From positions 310,001 through 374,000 of the forward strand of contig NZ_SOCT01000003.1 in NCBI RefSeq assembly GCF_004364435.1: a stretch of DNA of 64,000 bases, written 5' to 3'. The stretch is from Pseudomonas sp. LP_7_YM (GTDB lineage: Bacteria > Pseudomonadota > Gammaproteobacteria > Pseudomonadales > Pseudomonadaceae). Below, piece after piece: positions 19,181 through 27,952 of the stretch; the stretch's first letter is position 1; each line of letters begins with the position of its first letter. The notes beneath the pieces were generated by a model that saw nothing but the letters and a program-made list of their open reading frames with translations, made no database searches and was not told where the DNA came from. The translations under genes were made by a program, and so were the position numbers.

Positions 19181-19768
19181 TTATGAAAGGGCCGACATCA
19201 TCCGCAGCTCCAGATACTGCAGCAGCATGATGGTCTTGCCGTCGCAGATCTCACCGGTATGCACCATGGCGATAGCCTGCTCGAAGCCCAACTCCATGAC
19301 TTCGATATCCTCGCCCTCTTCCTCCAGGCCGCCACCGTCGCTGATACGATCCTGAGGCTGGAATGCTCCGATGAAGAAGTGGATGCGTTCGGTCACCGAA
19401 CCGGGGCTCATAAAGGCTTCGTAGATTTTTTGTACCGCGCTGACGACGTAGCCGGTTTCTTCCTCAGCCTCTTTGCGGATACGTTCTTCAGGACTTGCAT
19501 TGTCGAGCAGGCCGGCCGCGGCCTCAATGAGGTAGCCACTGTGCCGATTGACGAATGCCGGCATGCGGAACTGGCGGGTGAGCACCACGGTTCGTCGTTC
19601 AAGGTTATAGAGCAGAATGGTTGCGCCGTTGCCGCGGTCGTACACCTCGCGGGTCTGAGACTGCCAACTGCCGTCGCGACGCTGCAGATCGAAGCTGTAT
19701 TTCTTCAGCAGGTACCAGTTGTCAGAAAGAATGTGTTCAGCGGTGATGCGCACGGATGTTGAGGCCAT
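19181..19768 (-). CDS. nudK: Nudix hydrolase, GDP-mannose pyrophosphatase NudK-like
   Basis: 195-residue Nudix enzyme that resembles E. coli NudK along its length. Shared patterns include REVYDRGNGATILLYN, TVVLTRQFR, AAGLLDNASPEERIRKEA, EETGY, MSPGSVTERIHFF and GEICDGKTIMLLQYL. NudK hydrolyses GDP-mannose and related nucleotide sugars, releasing a sugar phosphate. Metal-binding Nudix glutamates are present. ATG 19768 (MASTSVRITAEHILSDNW) fits the family start, and upstream codons are not conserved. ADP-ribose activity is an alternative. Confidence 0.9.
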   Translation of the reverse strand: MASTSVRITAEHILSDNWYLLKKYSFDLQRRDGSWQSQTREVYDRGNGATILLYNLERRTVVLTRQFRMPAFVNRHSGYLIEAAAGLLDNASPEERIRKEAEEETGYVVSAVQKIYEAFMSPGSVTERIHFFIGAFQPQDRISDGGGLEEEGEDIEVMELGFEQAIAMVHTGEICDGKTIMLLQYLELRMMSALS

Positions 19769-19976
19769 GGGAGTCCTTTGACATGGAGGGTGTTGAACGA
19801 TCCAAGAGCCCATACCCTAGCGGCGCTCGTAGAGGGGAACGAGCCGCGGGGTATTTAACCGCCATGCGATTCGCGGATTTACGGTCAATGTGCATGAATC
19901 AGTGATAGGCATATGCCGTGACGGCTGTTACTGGGGCCGGTGGTGGAGGTTAGAATGCCGAAAATCAGGACAGACC

Positions 19977-20357
19977 ATGAACGACCCAGACAATCCCTAC
20001 GACCACGACAGCATTGCCGATGCCGCCGCCCAATGGTGCATGCGCCTGCAGGAACCGGACTGCACCGAGGCGCTCATGGGATCAATGACAGTTACACATC
20101 ATGACGTGCGTAGGGCGGTGAAATTTAAAGGGTCATCAAGAGGACGCAGACATAGACGAGTGCGCTGCTGGGAAATAATTCTATCGATGTGGTCGATAGT
20201 GAACATAGCGAATGTCGCTATTCTTTTAAGCTTCAGGAACAGGGATCATGGCGCCCTCAATCTGATAAAGGCCCCTTTAATGTCCATCAACATGTCCATC
20301 CTGCTGATGCTGATCGTTTCCTTTTGCATCGCGCTGGCAGGCGTCGGTCAGTTCTGA
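19977..20357 (+). pseudogene. FecR-like N-terminal fragment fused to a small membrane tail
   Basis: 126 codons. Residues 1-32 (MNDPDNPYDHDSIADAAAQ, then WCMRLQEPDCTE) look like the N-terminal cytoplasmic domain (DUF4880) of FecR-type anti-sigma regulators, which read IADQAADWLVRLQ-DCT. The similarity then stops. About 40 basic residues follow, then two hydrophobic segments (EIILSMWSIVNIANVAILL and SINMSILLMLIVSFCIAL), and the frame ends at AGVGQF. No ECF sigma gene is adjacent. I read it as a FecR gene truncated by deletion and joined to foreign sequence. The downstream half looks less G+C-rich than neighbours. It may still be expressed as a small membrane protein. Confidence 0.5.
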
Positions 20358-20396
20358 TGTGACGCTCGCCAGCGGATAAATCGCCGGTCTTACGAG

Positions 20397-21320
20397 TTAC
20401 TCGTAAAAGTCTGCCACCGTCTGCTTGCTGCCCACAAAGAAACCGTCTGCCACGATGCGCAGCGGTTGCAGGTCAAGATCGCTTTTTTGCTCAGCAATCA
20501 GCTGCGCAAAATGCCGGTACATGGCCGGGTACTCGCCCTCTTCCGAAACGCTCTGTGCTACGCCATTGATGCTGACCAGCGTCCCGCCAGCGTCCAGACG
20601 CATGACGCCTTCATCACAATGCAGTTCGATACACCATTGCTCGGTATCACAATGGTCAAAGTCGAATTCGGCTATCACACCCACATGAGCCCCACGTATG
20701 TTTAGCGAAGCGGCGATCGGAGACTGACAGTTCCCCGGAATGCTCAATCGCGCGGACTCCACGAACAGGGCTCCTGGCAGCAGGTCGGTGACGATGGACA
20801 ACGCGTTGATCCCCGGATCGAAAACACCCAGCCCGCCCGCTTGCCAGATCCAGGTCTGGCCCGGATGCCATTTGCGCACCTGCTCCTTCCAGTCCACCCG
20901 CACCTGGCTCAATGTCTTGCCCTGTAGCCACGCCTTGGCGATGCCCACACCTGGGGCAAACCGTGAATGCCAGGCAAACAGACCGCTGACGCCTGCCCGA
21001 CTGACTTCATCGACCAGCGACATGGCCTCGCCGAGGGTCGAGCATGGCGGCTTTTCCACCAGCACGTGCTTGCCCGAATCCAGCGCCTCTTGCACCAGCG
21101 AAAAACGCCCTTGGGGCGGCGTGCAAAAGGCAATGGCATCGACATCCGGGCCTTGAGCCAGCAGTTCGGCCAGCGAACCGAAGTTATCGACGCCCGGACA
21201 AGGCTGCCCCAGCGTCGCCACCGCCACCAACTCGAAATGCGGGTTGGCGCGGATCGCCGGCACATGCTGGTCCTGCGCGATCTTGCCGTAACCCACCAAC
21301 CCTAAACGAATCGGATGCAT
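20397..21320 (-). CDS. gal: D-galactose 1-dehydrogenase (Gfo/Idh/MocA family)
   Basis: NAD(P)-dependent oxidoreductase of 307 residues, closely like the galactose dehydrogenase described from P. fluorescens. It oxidises D-galactose to galactonolactone, the first step of a De Ley-Doudoroff-type route. The Rossmann start is LGLVGYGKIAQDQHVPAI. The family motif HVLVEKPPCSTLGEA is near residue 85, and WIWQAGGLGVFDPGINAL carries the catalytic-site aspartate region. ATG 21320 is preceded by AGGAG. Arabinose is a known alternative substrate of this group. Confidence 0.9.
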   Translation of the reverse strand: MHPIRLGLVGYGKIAQDQHVPAIRANPHFELVAVATLGQPCPGVDNFGSLAELLAQGPDVDAIAFCTPPQGRFSLVQEALDSGKHVLVEKPPCSTLGEAMSLVDEVSRAGVSGLFAWHSRFAPGVGIAKAWLQGKTLSQVRVDWKEQVRKWHPGQTWIWQAGGLGVFDPGINALSIVTDLLPGALFVESARLSIPGNCQSPIAASLNIRGAHVGVIAEFDFDHCDTEQWCIELHCDEGVMRLDAGGTLVSINGVAQSVSEEGEYPAMYRHFAQLIAEQKSDLDLQPLRIVADGFFVGSKQTVADFYE

Positions 21321-21449
21321 CGATGACTCCTGTGATGTTGTAGTTATTTTGGGGCGATTCCAAGAACCTTGTAGCGAGTGACATTGGCCGCGGCGAATTC
21401 ACTGATGTACGTATCCACTGGCCTTGACGTTTCAAAGACGCCTACGAGT

Positions 21450-22460
21450 CTAACGCCCTTCCAGCAGCTCCCCCGCCTTGTCCAGCAGTCCTAGCGGATC
21501 GTCGGTCTTGTGAATGTCCACCGACAGCAGCTGGCGAAACTTGCGGGCGCCGGGAAAGCCGGTGCCCAGGCCGAGCACGTGTCGGGTGATGTGATGCATC
21601 GAGCCGCCGTCACGGAGATGGGCTTCGACATAAGGCCGTAGTTGGGCGAGTGCTTGGGCACGGGTGACCGGCGCAGCGCTGCCGCCGAACAGTTCGCGGT
21701 CGACCTCGGCCAGCAGGTAGGGATTGTGATAGGCCTCGCGGCCCAGCATTACCCCGTCGAAAGTCTTCAAGTGCTCCCGGCACTGCTCCAGGGTCTTGAT
21801 GCCGCCATTGAGGTTGACCTCCAGCTCCGGAAAATCCTGCTTAAGCTGTGCGGCGACGTCGTAGCGCAGTGGGGGAATGTCGCGATTTTCCTTGGGTGAC
21901 AGGCCCTCGAGAATGGCGATCCGCGCGTGTACGGTAAAGCTTGTGCAGCCAGCGTCGCGCACGGTACCGACGAATTCACACAGTTGCGCGTAGCTGTCAC
22001 GCCCGTTGATGCCGATACGGTGTTTGACGGTTACAGGAATCGACACGGCATCGCGCATGGCTTTGACGCAGTCGGCGACCCGTTGCGGATGCCCCATCAG
22101 CACAGCACCGATCATGTTGTTCTGCACGCGGTCGCTGGGGCAACCGACGTTCAGATTGACCTCGTCATAACCTGCCGCCTGCGCCAGACGTGCACTGGCC
22201 GCCAAGTCCGCTGGGTCACTGCCACCCAGCTGCAGCGCGAGCGGGTGCTCGGCCTGGTCGTGACGCAGAAAACGCTCGGCATCGCCATGCAATAGCGCTC
22301 CCGTGGTGACCATTTCGGTGTACAGCAGCGCATGCTTGGACAGTAAGCGCAGGAAGAACCGGCAGTGGCGGTCAGTCCAGTCCATCATCGGCGCAACAGA
22401 AAACCTCCTGCATACCGGATCTACGGGTGTAGCGAGGTTTTCTGCGGGTTTGGTCTGCAT
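21450..22460 (-). CDS. dusA: tRNA-dihydrouridine(20/20a) synthase DusA
   Basis: FMN-dependent reductase of 336 residues that reduces uridine 20/20a in the tRNA D-loop. Recognised by FSVAPMMDWTDRHCRFFLR at the start, EMVTTGALLHGD, LQLGGSDP, and the catalytic cysteine in NLNVGCPSDRVQN. VKHRIGING and the C-terminal DusA pattern TRHVLGLGTGFPGARKFRQ also match. Either ATG 22460 or ATG 22475 can start it; the first gives MQTKPAENLATP. In P. aeruginosa this gene lies directly beside tal; here about 1.25 kb separates them. Confidence 0.96.
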   Translation of the reverse strand: MQTKPAENLATPVDPVCRRFSVAPMMDWTDRHCRFFLRLLSKHALLYTEMVTTGALLHGDAERFLRHDQAEHPLALQLGGSDPADLAASARLAQAAGYDEVNLNVGCPSDRVQNNMIGAVLMGHPQRVADCVKAMRDAVSIPVTVKHRIGINGRDSYAQLCEFVGTVRDAGCTSFTVHARIAILEGLSPKENRDIPPLRYDVAAQLKQDFPELEVNLNGGIKTLEQCREHLKTFDGVMLGREAYHNPYLLAEVDRELFGGSAAPVTRAQALAQLRPYVEAHLRDGGSMHHITRHVLGLGTGFPGARKFRQLLSVDIHKTDDPLGLLDKAGELLEGR

Positions 22461-22712
22461 TTCAACAACTCTCATTTCTTACCGTCTACTGCTGTTCTGC
22501 TTTTTTCCGGGACGCAGCGGCTCAACGCGCTGATCAGCATCTCTCAAAAAGGCGCGACAGTTTATCAGGAAAGGCAGACCTTCGAACGGAGGGCGACCAC
22601 ACAGTCGCGGCTCAGAAGCAAGCGAGAACCAGCCCGCGCCCTGTGCAATCGAGCACGCGCGCAGCCTTGCCAAGTACAAGGCCTGTAAGCATGAGGGATA
22701 TTCGCCAGTGAA

Positions 22713-22949
22713 TCAGTTAAGTGTTTCTTCAAGGTGCGGCGGGCCTGACGACTCCACCGGCAGCGCGTCGACCGCCTTCTCGATCTCCAGGATCGCTTCC
22801 GACACGTACCAGCTGCTGTAGGCCGGATCGACTATGAGGCTGTCCGCCGCTGCCTCCGCGAGCGCGTCCACATCCAGGCCCTGTTTCCTGGCCGTCGCCA
22901 ACACAGCTTTTAGCGCGATTTGTAGCGCCATTTCCCTGCCCTCGTACAT
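22713..22949 (-). CDS. Hypothetical 78-residue protein
   Basis: Start ATG 22949 (MYEGREMALQIALKAVL) has a strong ribosome site, AGGAGGGCAGGAG. The sequence is mainly helical by composition, with two short amphipathic stretches (MALQIALKAVLATARKQG and ILEIEKAVDALP) and an acidic tail, but no transmembrane segment or cysteine. I do not recognise the family. It sits in the gene-poor insert between dusA and tal, transcribed away from tal. Confidence 0.65.
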   Translation of the reverse strand: MYEGREMALQIALKAVLATARKQGLDVDALAEAAADSLIVDPAYSSWYVSEAILEIEKAVDALPVESSGPPHLEETLN

Positions 22950-23218
22950 TCTCCTGCCCTCCTTTGCGGAGAGCGTAGACCAGTTTTTTCGCGTGAAATC
23001 GAAGGATGAGCCTGCAACGGAATATTCTGACGGGCGACTGCGCTTGCCAGGTTGTGTTTTCACTTTGAGGGTAGAAGCGCTAGCCTCACTTTGTTCGACG
23101 GGGGCGAAATCTCCAGGCAGCGGCTCCGCAGCTCACACCTTTCAGCGCACCACTGCCTGTTCACGCAAATCGTATATCCAAGTAGGCTCATCGTCAGAAC
23201 ACGCCTGAATAACCAACG

Positions 23219-23245
23219 AAAAAACCCGCCGAAGCGGGTTGTTTT
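23219..23245. terminator. Intrinsic terminator
   Basis: AACCCGC-CGAA-GCGGGTT hairpin (23223-23240) flanked by A-run and TTGTTTT, able to work in both directions. No intact gene clearly ends at it. Confidence 0.75.
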
Positions 23246-23362
23246 CTCAGTTCATGGCCATCCCGACACCCTGTCGGCAGCGCTCCGCGCAATGGCTGAT
23301 CTTCCTTGACCTGCGAAGCAATCCTTTGCTTCAGTTGATGGATCCAATGTACCTGTTCAACT

Positions 23363-23617
23363 TCATGTTTTAAAAGAGCCAGTTTGCTGCAATGCATGTA
23401 AGCTTTTGGCTATACCCCTGACCAGCCGCTTGACGGCAATGTCCGCATTAAAAGACAAGTCGGGGGAACGACCGATGTTATCCATGCTCCAATCAGTCTG
23501 GATCGAGTATCCGCCCTCCTCGGGAACCAAGATCACTAGCCCACATGGACTGAAGAAAATGTCATGTCGCACCGGGTTCGTGGCTAAGCTGCAGGCCTGC
23601 TGTTTGCGCAAACACAA
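23363..23617 (-). CDS. Doubtful small hypothetical protein
   Basis: 84 codons from a TTG ([20 protein letters not shown]) or about 67 from an internal GTG; neither has a clear ribosome site. The second half, [20 protein letters not shown] then [20 protein letters not shown], has protein-like amphipathic composition. It may be a remnant of a gene lost between dusA and tal. Family unknown. Confidence 0.25.
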   Translation of the reverse strand: MCLRKQQACSLATNPVRHDIFFSPCGLVILVPEEGGYSIQTDWSMDNIGRSPDLSFNADIAVKRLVRGIAKSLHALQQTGSFKT

Positions 23618-23710
23618 GCGTCTAACTCAGTGTATCTGTTGCGGTATACGCCCTTGAGTGACCGGCGGCGCTCGGGTAATGTCATCAAACCCACAGGACA
23701 GAGCACGCTC

Positions 23711-24637
23711 ATGACTTCCAAGCTGGAACAACTCAAACAGTTCACGACCGTCGTAGCCGATACCGGCGATTTCGCTGCCATTGAAAAGCTCAAGCCGTTC
23801 GATGCTACGACCAATCCTTCCCTGCTGCTCAAAGCGGGCTCGACCGATAGCAATGCAGATCGCCTGAAAGAAGCCTTCAGCGGCGCCAACGGCGACATCG
23901 ACGTAGCAAGTGACCGCTTCGCCGTGGCCATCGGCCGCGAGATCCTCAAGGTCGTGCCGGGCCGCGTTTCCACCGAAGTGGACGCACGCCTTTCCTTCGA
24001 CACCAAGGCCTGCATCGCCCGCGCCAAGCGCATCGTAGATCTGTATGAAAAATTCGAAATCGGGCGCGACCGCATCCTGATTAAGCTGGCTTCTACCTGG
24101 GAAGGCATCAAGGCTGCAGAACAGCTGGAGAAAGAAGGCATCCAGTGCAATCTGACGCTGTTGTTCTCCTTCGCTCAGGCCCAGGCCTGTGCCGATGCCG
24201 GAGTTTTCCTGATCTCGCCGTTCGTGGGGCGCATCTACGACTGGTACAAGAAGGCTGAGGGCAAGGAGTACGTTGGCGCGGAAGACCCAGGCGTCCAGTC
24301 TGTTACCCGCATCTACAACTACTACAAGGCCAATGACTACAAGACTGTGGTCATGGGCGCCAGTTTCCGCAACCTAAGCCAGATAGAAGAACTGGCAGGC
24401 TGTGACCGCTTGACCATCAGTACCGAGCTGTTGAAAAAGCTGTCGGAAGATAACGGTACGCTGGCTCAGAAGCTCAAGCCAGGCAATGGCGGTGAGCCAC
24501 GTCAGACATTGATTGAAAGCCAGTTCCGCTGGGCATCCAACGAGGACGCCATGGCAACAGAAAAACTCGCCGAAGGCATTCGCCAGTTCGCTCGCGATCA
24601 GGAAAAGCTGGAAGCTCTGCTCAGCGCCAAGAAATAA
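23711..24637 (+). CDS. tal: Transaldolase
   Basis: Pentose-phosphate enzyme of 308 residues (TalB type). It moves a dihydroxyacetone unit between sedoheptulose-7-phosphate and glyceraldehyde-3-phosphate. Landmarks are [13 protein letters not shown] near residue 30, the Schiff-base lysine in [18 protein letters not shown] near 130, and [19 protein letters not shown] followed by [15 protein letters not shown] 23711 ([15 protein letters not shown]) is the family start. The open frame to 23630 is upstream leader. A terminator follows at once. Confidence 0.98.
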   Translation: MTSKLEQLKQFTTVVADTGDFAAIEKLKPFDATTNPSLLLKAGSTDSNADRLKEAFSGANGDIDVASDRFAVAIGREILKVVPGRVSTEVDARLSFDTKACIARAKRIVDLYEKFEIGRDRILIKLASTWEGIKAAEQLEKEGIQCNLTLLFSFAQAQACADAGVFLISPFVGRIYDWYKKAEGKEYVGAEDPGVQSVTRIYNYYKANDYKTVVMGASFRNLSQIEELAGCDRLTISTELLKKLSEDNGTLAQKLKPGNGGEPRQTLIESQFRWASNEDAMATEKLAEGIRQFARDQEKLEALLSAKK

Positions 24638-24642
24638 ATCGT

Positions 24643-24680
24643 AAAAAGGGCGGCATCCTTACGGGTGCCGCCCTTTTTCA
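24643..24680. terminator. Terminator after tal
   Basis: AAAAAGGGCGGCA pairs with TGCCGCCCTTTTT around a 10-base loop. It is symmetrical enough to serve tal and the convergent rssC. Confidence 0.92.
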
Positions 24681-24716
24681 TGCCCGCGATTCGTGATCGC
24701 GGCAAAACCCTTGGCT

Positions 24717-25196
24717 CTAATGCTCGAGAGCGTTGACCAGATCGCGAAAGGCTTCGCGATTGGAATCGTTCAGCCCCATGAGAATCTTGTGCGCCTCCAG
24801 CACCTTGGCCTTCACCACCTCCTCGCACTGATCTTGCGAAGGCAGATCCCTCAAGGTCTCCGGGCGCGGGATCGGTCGACCGACGATATTGAACACCTGA
24901 TCGAAGCCCATTGACTGCAACAGACGCGTGATGTCTTCGTGGGTGGTGACGACTGTGGGCAACAGCCCGGCTTTTTGACGCGACAATATGGACAACTTGG
25001 CAAGCAGGCCAAGTGTCGTGCTGTCAATGCTGCGGGTTTCGGTCAGGTCAATCACCACGGTCGAAAAATTCATCGAGGTGAAGATCCGCTCAATCGTCGC
25101 ATCCAACGCCGAACAGAGCGTCAGGCGCACTTCACCCACGAACTTCAGGACGAAAGTGCCATCTTGCTCGGCAAACTGGATTCTACCGGTACTCAT
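24717..25196 (-). CDS. rssC: STAS-domain anti-sigma factor antagonist RssC
   Basis: 159-residue cytosolic partner-switching protein. The STAS domain spans about residues 5-105, with the phosphoacceptor region SIDSTTLGLLAKL near 60. About 50 helical residues follow. Proteins of this kind bind an anti-sigma factor or other client when unphosphorylated. Its ATG overlaps the rssB stop (TAATG), so the phosphatase and its likely substrate are translated together. Order tal-rssC-rssB-PilZ-mlaA equals the P. aeruginosa PA2796-PA2800 block, from which I take the name. No serine kinase gene is adjacent. Confidence 0.85.
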   Translation of the reverse strand: MSTGRIQFAEQDGTFVLKFVGEVRLTLCSALDATIERIFTSMNFSTVVIDLTETRSIDSTTLGLLAKLSILSRQKAGLLPTVVTTHEDITRLLQSMGFDQVFNIVGRPIPRPETLRDLPSQDQCEEVVKAKVLEAHKILMGLNDSNREAFRDLVNALEH

Positions 25197-26377
25197 TAAA
25201 GGTTCCTGCTCAACACTAACAAGGCGATATCATCCGGCATCTCCCCGAGTGTGGCCAATCCAAACTTACGACGCAGACCATCCAGGCTGCCGCCTGCCGA
25301 CTTGACCAGTTCAGGTAAGTTGGCTTCCTTCTCTTTAAGTGTATCACCCGGTAACAGGTCCAGAATGCCATCAGACAGCAGGGTCAGGCTGAAGGACTCG
25401 GGCAGATCCAGAACGTGGTCCGAATACGTCGCTTCGTTGAACAGGCCCACCGGCAGACCGCGGCCATCCAGATAGCGGGTTTCAGTAGGGGTATAGAGCA
25501 CTGGCAACGGCAGATGTCCGCCGACGCTGTAGGTCAGCTTCCCACTTTGCTCGTCAATGACCCCGCCCACCATCGTGACATGTTTGCCCAGTTTGCAGCT
25601 GATCAGCCCTCTATTGATGTGTCCGAGGACTTCAGAAGGCTTGAATTCGGGCAAGGTGCCACCGCGCTTGGATTCGAACAGCAGGCGCGTGGTCATGAAC
25701 TTCAGGAGTACGGTGATAAACGCTGATGAAGCACCATGTCCCGACACATCGGCGAGGTAGAACGCGACCCGGCGCTCATCGACACGGAAATAATCAACGA
25801 AGTCGCCCGACAGATACAGCGACGGGATGATTTCGTGTTCGAACTGGAACGAATCGATTGCCCAGGGGTTGGTCGGCAGCATGTTCATTTGAACCTGACG
25901 ACCGGCATCCTGATCCTCCTGCAGCAGGTGCAGGCTGGCTTCGAGTTCGCGATTGGCGGTCTCAAGCTTCTGACGATACAGCTGGTTTTCCTGCAGCAGG
26001 TGTGCACGGTCCAGCGCCCTTTTGACCGAGTGCTCGAGCACCGCAAGGTCTTCCAGGGGCTTGATCAGATAATCAGCCGCGCCCAAGCGTAACGCCTCAA
26101 CGACATCGCTCATCACGCCTGCACCGGAAACCACGATGACCGGGGTTTGCGCGGACAGGCTGGTGACCTGACGAATCAGTTCCAGCCCTCCAACTTGAGG
26201 CATGCGCAAATCGCAGATCACTAGATCAGGCTTGTTTTTCTCGAAGGTTTGTAGCCCCTGCAGGCCATTGCCGGCTTGCAGGACGCTGAACCCACTGTCT
26301 TCCAAGTAGGCCGCAAGGCTTGCGCGCACCACTTCGTCGTCATCGATAATCAGCAGCGTGGCACTGGTTTTTTGCAT
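25196..26377 (-). CDS. rssB: Response regulator fused to PP2C/SpoIIE phosphatase, RssB
   Basis: 393-residue cytosolic regulator. An N-terminal receiver (LLIIDDDEVVRASLAAYL; phosphoacceptor in LVICDLRMPQVGG; KPLEDL) is joined by a coiled-coil linker (about residues 120-165, ENQLYRQKLETANRELEASL) to a SpoIIE-type PP2C domain. Metal-binding motifs LSGDFVDYF, LADVSGHGAS and LLSDGILDLLPG are intact. It should dephosphorylate RssC on a signal arriving at the receiver. Length and order match PA2798 of P. aeruginosa rather than the longer HsbR, which carries an extra kinase domain. Its cognate sensor kinase is not in the window. Confidence 0.88.
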   Translation of the reverse strand: MQKTSATLLIIDDDEVVRASLAAYLEDSGFSVLQAGNGLQGLQTFEKNKPDLVICDLRMPQVGGLELIRQVTSLSAQTPVIVVSGAGVMSDVVEALRLGAADYLIKPLEDLAVLEHSVKRALDRAHLLQENQLYRQKLETANRELEASLHLLQEDQDAGRQVQMNMLPTNPWAIDSFQFEHEIIPSLYLSGDFVDYFRVDERRVAFYLADVSGHGASSAFITVLLKFMTTRLLFESKRGGTLPEFKPSEVLGHINRGLISCKLGKHVTMVGGVIDEQSGKLTYSVGGHLPLPVLYTPTETRYLDGRGLPVGLFNEATYSDHVLDLPESFSLTLLSDGILDLLPGDTLKEKEANLPELVKSAGGSLDGLRRKFGLATLGEMPDDIALLVLSRNL

Positions 26378-26645
26378 GTGGGCAAACGGCGCCAGATTAG
26401 GTTGGCGTACACGGTCGGATTCTGTCAGGCCCGCATACTGGATTCGCTTCTAGCCTCTCTGGTGCAAAGTGAGCGGACTCGTGGTCAAACGCTTCACTTA
26501 TCAGAGGTGCCCTTCAAGGCGCAGACGGTACTCCCATCCGCCGGGTGTTTCAAGCACGCTCCAGCGGTCGGCCAGTGTCTTTACACGACAAATCGCCGGG
26601 AGTTATAAGAACCTTTAAATCAGCAACAAAAACGAAGGATGGATC

Positions 26646-26945
26646 ATGGGCCAGCTTGATCGCGACTATGCAGAGAAACGAGATTACATCCGTATGCGTA
26701 TAGACGCGGATATCAGCCTCATTTATGCGGGGCAGATCATTGCGGCGGTGTGCGTCGACTTGTCCAGTTCGGGCATGCAGATACAGGCGCCCCGCTCATT
26801 TAAGGTGGGTGATCGGCTAAGCGTGAAGATCGAGTCCGACCATACCGCGCTCAGAGGCCTTGAAGCCGATACCGAAGTGGTTTGGATCGCTGACATCGAC
26901 GGTGGAGAGCAAAAGCTGGGGCTCACCATCCTTGCGATGAGGTGA
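26646..26945 (+). CDS. PilZ domain protein
   Basis: 99 residues, essentially a single PilZ domain that could bind cyclic di-GMP. The first motif is present as KRDYIRMRIDADI (R-x3-R spacing) and the second as CVDLSSSGMQIQAP (D-x-S-x-x-G). ATG 26646 has AAGGA upstream. It is divergent from rssB and convergent with mlaA, the order found in P. aeruginosa. The effector partner is unknown; proximity to RssB/RssC suggests, but does not prove, a shared motility or stress output. Confidence 0.88.
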   Translation: MGQLDRDYAEKRDYIRMRIDADISLIYAGQIIAAVCVDLSSSGMQIQAPRSFKVGDRLSVKIESDHTALRGLEADTEVVWIADIDGGEQKLGLTILAMR

Positions 26946-26992
26946 TTCGCTCCGGGAACTGCATCACAATTTCGAAAAGATCCGACCAAAAG

Positions 26993-27021
26993 AAAAAGGC
27001 GACTCGAAAGTCGCCTTTTTT
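26993..27021. terminator. Bidirectional terminator (PilZ / mlaA)
   Basis: AAAAAGGCGACT-CGAA-AGTCGCCTTTTTT, perfect stem with A and T tails, between convergent genes. Confidence 0.93.
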
Positions 27022-27045
27022 GCATTATGTAACCGCCGTGTCCGA

Positions 27046-27747
27046 TCAGAAATCGTCGACGACCTTGCCATCCTTGACCTTGAACTCACGGTTCTGCAGG
27101 TAGGCATTGCGAATGAAGATGTATTTGTCGCCGTTGATCAGCTTCTCGGCGGACAGCAGGCTGGCACGCGTATCGACTACGCTTACACCAAATGCTGTGT
27201 TGCGAGCAGGAACGTTGTCGATGTAGCGATACGGCTGGGTGTAGGTGTCCGGATACTTGGCCAAGGCATCGCGTACGGTGCTTGGGCCGAAGAAAGGCAG
27301 CATCACGAACGGACCGCTTTCCACGCCCCAGTGGCCCAGGGTCTGGCCGAAGTCCTCGTCGTTGCGCTGAAGGCCCATTTTGGTGCCGACATCAAAGAAG
27401 CCCAGCAGGCCGAAGGTAGTGTTGAAGATCAGGCGCGCCGTATCGACACCTGCGGCCTCAGGCTTGGCCTGCAACACATCGTTGGCGAAGTTGGTCACTT
27501 CACCTACGTTCTTGAACATGTTGTGAATGCCGTCTTCAAGGAACTGCGGCGTGATGAAGTCATAGCCTTGGGCGATCGGTTTCAAGGCATAGGTGTCGAC
27601 AGTGTCGTTGAAACGGAAGATGGCGCGGTTAACGCCTTCCCACGGGTCTTCTTCAGCGGCCTGAGCGGCCATTGGCACCAGCGCCAGACCGGCCCAGAAA
27701 CACGTTCGAGCCAGACGATTAATAAAGCCTGCACCAGTTACGGGCAT
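27046..27747 (-). CDS. mlaA: MlaA/VacJ outer-membrane lipid asymmetry protein
   Basis: 233-residue VacJ-family protein that extracts misplaced phospholipids from the outer membrane and hands them to MlaC. Family signatures are DPWEGVNRAIFRFND, NVGEVTNFANDVLQ, FNTTFGLLGFFDVGTKMGL, DFGQTLGHWGV and YLPFFGPSTVRDA-like LPFFGPSTVRDALAKY. The N-terminal signal (about residues 1-30) ends PMAAQAAEEDP. I see no lipobox cysteine there, unlike the E. coli lipoprotein, so it may be processed by signal peptidase I. The other Mla genes are not in the window. Confidence 0.93.
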   Translation of the reverse strand: MPVTGAGFINRLARTCFWAGLALVPMAAQAAEEDPWEGVNRAIFRFNDTVDTYALKPIAQGYDFITPQFLEDGIHNMFKNVGEVTNFANDVLQAKPEAAGVDTARLIFNTTFGLLGFFDVGTKMGLQRNDEDFGQTLGHWGVESGPFVMLPFFGPSTVRDALAKYPDTYTQPYRYIDNVPARNTAFGVSVVDTRASLLSAEKLINGDKYIFIRNAYLQNREFKVKDGKVVDDF

Positions 27748-27952
27748 AGCAGGAACTCCCAGTCAAAGTGATGAAGCGGGCGCTACGCCCCCAAACCAAA
27801 GGCCAGAGTATAAAGCCTTCTGTAAATATTTACGTCGCCGAAAACCGAAGGAATTACCAGACTCACTCCACATCTGCGGTAAGGCGTTACCCGTCAGTCA
27901 TCGCACTGTCATGCAAATCCCTTAGCGTCACTGACATTTGAGAGGGAATTCC

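Larger units (their letters stand above)
22950..23710. other. Gene-poor 760-base segment between dusA side and tal
   Basis: No securely recognised gene. It contains a terminator at 23219-23245 and two weak minus-strand ORFs. One runs through 23250-23397 and encodes [18 protein letters not shown], then PTGCRDGH. This loosely echoes the H-x-W-x-x-x-L and C-x-x-G spacing of chemoreceptor zinc-binding (CZB) domains. That frame continues through the terminator hairpin, so it looks like a remnant. The second ORF is listed at 23363-23617. Confidence 0.4.

Noticed and set aside
22476..23710. Prophage or insertion sequence between dusA and tal
   Set aside because: No integrase, transposase, terminal repeats or attachment-site duplication is visible; only small remnants.
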